Below, piece after piece: positions 21,829-22,500 of a stretch of DNA of 22,500 nt. Position numbers and translations under genes: made by a program. The number at the start of each line of letters is the position of its first letter. Positions within the stretch are counted from its first letter, which is position 1. Under the pieces are notes generated by a model. It did no database searches. It saw only the letters and a list, made by a program, of their open reading frames with translations, and was not told where the DNA came from. Source of the stretch: an uncultured Candidatus Melainabacteria bacterium. GTDB lineage: Bacteria > Cyanobacteriota > Vampirovibrionia > Gastranaerophilales > Gastranaerophilaceae. The stretch is taken from positions 1-22,500 of the forward strand of contig CAKVGW010000029.1 of assembly GCA_934747325.1 (NCBI GenBank). The letters run 5' to 3'.

Positions 21829-22254
21829 ATGGCACGTAAGAAATACCAAAATAAAACTGTTCATTTTATTATAACCTTTTTGCTTATGGCAACAGGAATT
21901 TATTATTTTGGATTAAACTACGTTCCTCAAAAACTTTATGAAACTCAGAAGATGAAGCCTAATCAGGTTGAAATGTATTATGAGAATGAGTGGTGTACTC
22001 CTGATTTTGGACGCAAAGAAGTTATCTTGTGGGATATGACAAGAGTTGATTGCATGACAAAAGATTATGCTATCGAGTTTGACTTTGCTAAAAAATGGGC
22101 TGAAGCAATAGGACAATCTCTCTATTATTCAAAACTTACAGGAAAATCTCCTGCAATAGTCTTAATATTAACAAGTCCAACCGATTATAGATATGTTAAA
22201 CGAATTGAAAGACTAGATAATGGAATTAAAGTATTTTTAATAAAGGCGTTTTGA
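21829..22254 (+). CDS. Membrane-anchored conserved hypothetical protein, possibly restriction-nuclease-like fold
   Basis: 141 residues. One N-terminal membrane helix (about 11-30) is followed by a soluble domain on its far side. That domain has the order VDCMTKDYAIEFDFAKKWAEAIGQSLYY then PAIVLIL. This is reminiscent of small PD-(D/E)XK-type domains (aspartate, then glutamate on the next strand, then a helix with KKW and EAIGQ), but the E-x-D arrangement is not the classical E-x-K, so activity is doubtful. Two cysteines (EWCTP and VDCMT) could pair outside the cytoplasm. It starts 7 nt after speA with no strong ribosome-binding site, and its stop codon lies within the terminator palindrome. 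No function is claimed. Confidence 0.7.
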   Translation: MARKKYQNKTVHFIITFLLMATGIYYFGLNYVPQKLYETQKMKPNQVEMYYENEWCTPDFGRKEVILWDMTRVDCMTKDYAIEFDFAKKWAEAIGQSLYYSKLTGKSPAIVLILTSPTDYRYVKRIERLDNGIKVFLIKAF

Positions 22255-22278
22255 AATTTTCAAAACGCCTTTATTAAA
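22236..22278. terminator. Bidirectional terminator: 43-nt perfect palindrome
   Basis: TTTAATAAAGGCGTTTTGAA (from 22236) is mirrored exactly to 22278, giving 21-nt arms around a single central base. It includes the stop codon of the plus-strand gene (22252-22254) and ends just before the accC stop on the minus strand. AAAACGCCTTTATT supplies T-runs in both directions. Confidence 0.85.
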
Positions 22279-22281
22279 ATC

Positions 22282-22500
22282 TTATTTTTGTTTCTTTTCT
22301 TTTCTCTTATAAAAATCTTCAATAAATCCAGTGTTGAAGTTTCCACTCATAAACACTTCATCTTCAACAATTTCTTGGTGGAAAGGTATTGTTGTTTTAA
22401 TACCTGTAACAACATATTCTTTTAAAGCTTGATACATTCTGCGTCTTGCTTCGTTTCTGTTTTGTCCCCAACAAATTAATTTACCAATCATTGAATCATA
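22282..22500 (-). CDS. accC: Acetyl-CoA carboxylase biotin carboxylase subunit, C-terminal end (5' part outside window)
   Basis: The frame is open to the window edge, so 72 C-terminal residues are seen. YDSMIGKLICWGQNRNEA, then RRM and EYVVTGIKTTIPFH, is the highly conserved biotin carboxylase C-domain sequence, ending with the family's SGNFNTGFIE and a lysine-rich tail. AccC carboxylates biotin on AccB using ATP and bicarbonate as the first step in fatty acid synthesis. It converges on the hypothetical gene and shares the palindromic terminator. Confidence 0.95.
   Translation of the reverse strand, partial: YDSMIGKLICWGQNRNEARRRMYQALKEYVVTGIKTTIPFHQEIVEDEVFMSGNFNTGFIEDFYKRKEKKQK

Noticed and set aside
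1..22500. CRISPR arrays, insertion sequences or phage genes
   Set aside because: No regularly spaced direct repeats, transposase or phage structural genes seen on either strand.

Overview
The window is AT-rich (roughly one third G+C), densely packed bacterial chromosome with no phage, transposon or CRISPR locus. Several features suggest a non-photosynthetic relative of Cyanobacteria of the Gastranaerophilales (Vampirovibrionia/Melainabacteria) type. These are strong AT bias, many secreted TPR proteins, a Bacillus/cyanobacteria-type arginine decarboxylase, an RqcP-like S4 protein, a membrane pyrophosphatase, a DUF3137 protein, and two upstream sites that fit the cyanobacterial HLR1 (RpaB) box consensus. 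This placement is inferred from gene content; no marker gene in the window settles it.

Layout. 1-3236 (+): the 3' part of a GH13-like glycosidase and a GH38 alpha-mannosidase, separated by a short repeat-rich spacer with a strong hairpin terminator. 3234-3338: four inverted repeats in a row. 3346-5152 (-): a two-gene operon of peptidoglycan hydrolases (SLT transglycosylase and glucosaminidase), each with an N-terminal EF-hand-like region, a related linker and no signal peptide, preceded by a sigma-28 (flagellar) type promoter. 5396-6829 (+): secreted TPR protein. 6831-7286 (-): small secreted helical-repeat protein. 7299-7652: non-coding, with a large nested inverted repeat. 7653-7988 (-): small unknown protein. 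8159-9606 (-): UmuC-type Y-family polymerase with an upstream 74-codon gene of unknown function. 9703-12515 (+): a membrane GT2 glycosyltransferase and a degenerate GT5 (glycogen synthase-like) protein.

The central part (12516-15650) holds a very AT-rich spacer, a small KTSC-like gene that looks frameshifted, tRNA-Leu(UAG) with a clear promoter and terminator on the minus strand, and a divergently transcribed hppA encoding an ion-translocating membrane pyrophosphatase. A DUF3137 membrane protein follows (15738-16868), possibly on a leaderless mRNA. A compact minus-strand housekeeping operon runs from 20182 to 16880: purine nucleoside phosphorylase, RqcP, YjbQ, BioD-like ATPase, RsmD and a TPR protein; all but the last two genes are overlapping or nearly so. 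The right end holds speA, a membrane-anchored conserved hypothetical protein and the 3' end of accC (-), with a 43-nt perfect palindrome as shared terminator.

Most genes are ordinary metabolism, translation and envelope functions. The most interesting signals are regulatory: a sigma-28-like promoter in front of the signal-less peptidoglycan hydrolases, a partial copy of the same element next to a broken gene, and two HLR1-like direct repeats. I see no complete new defence or secretion system.
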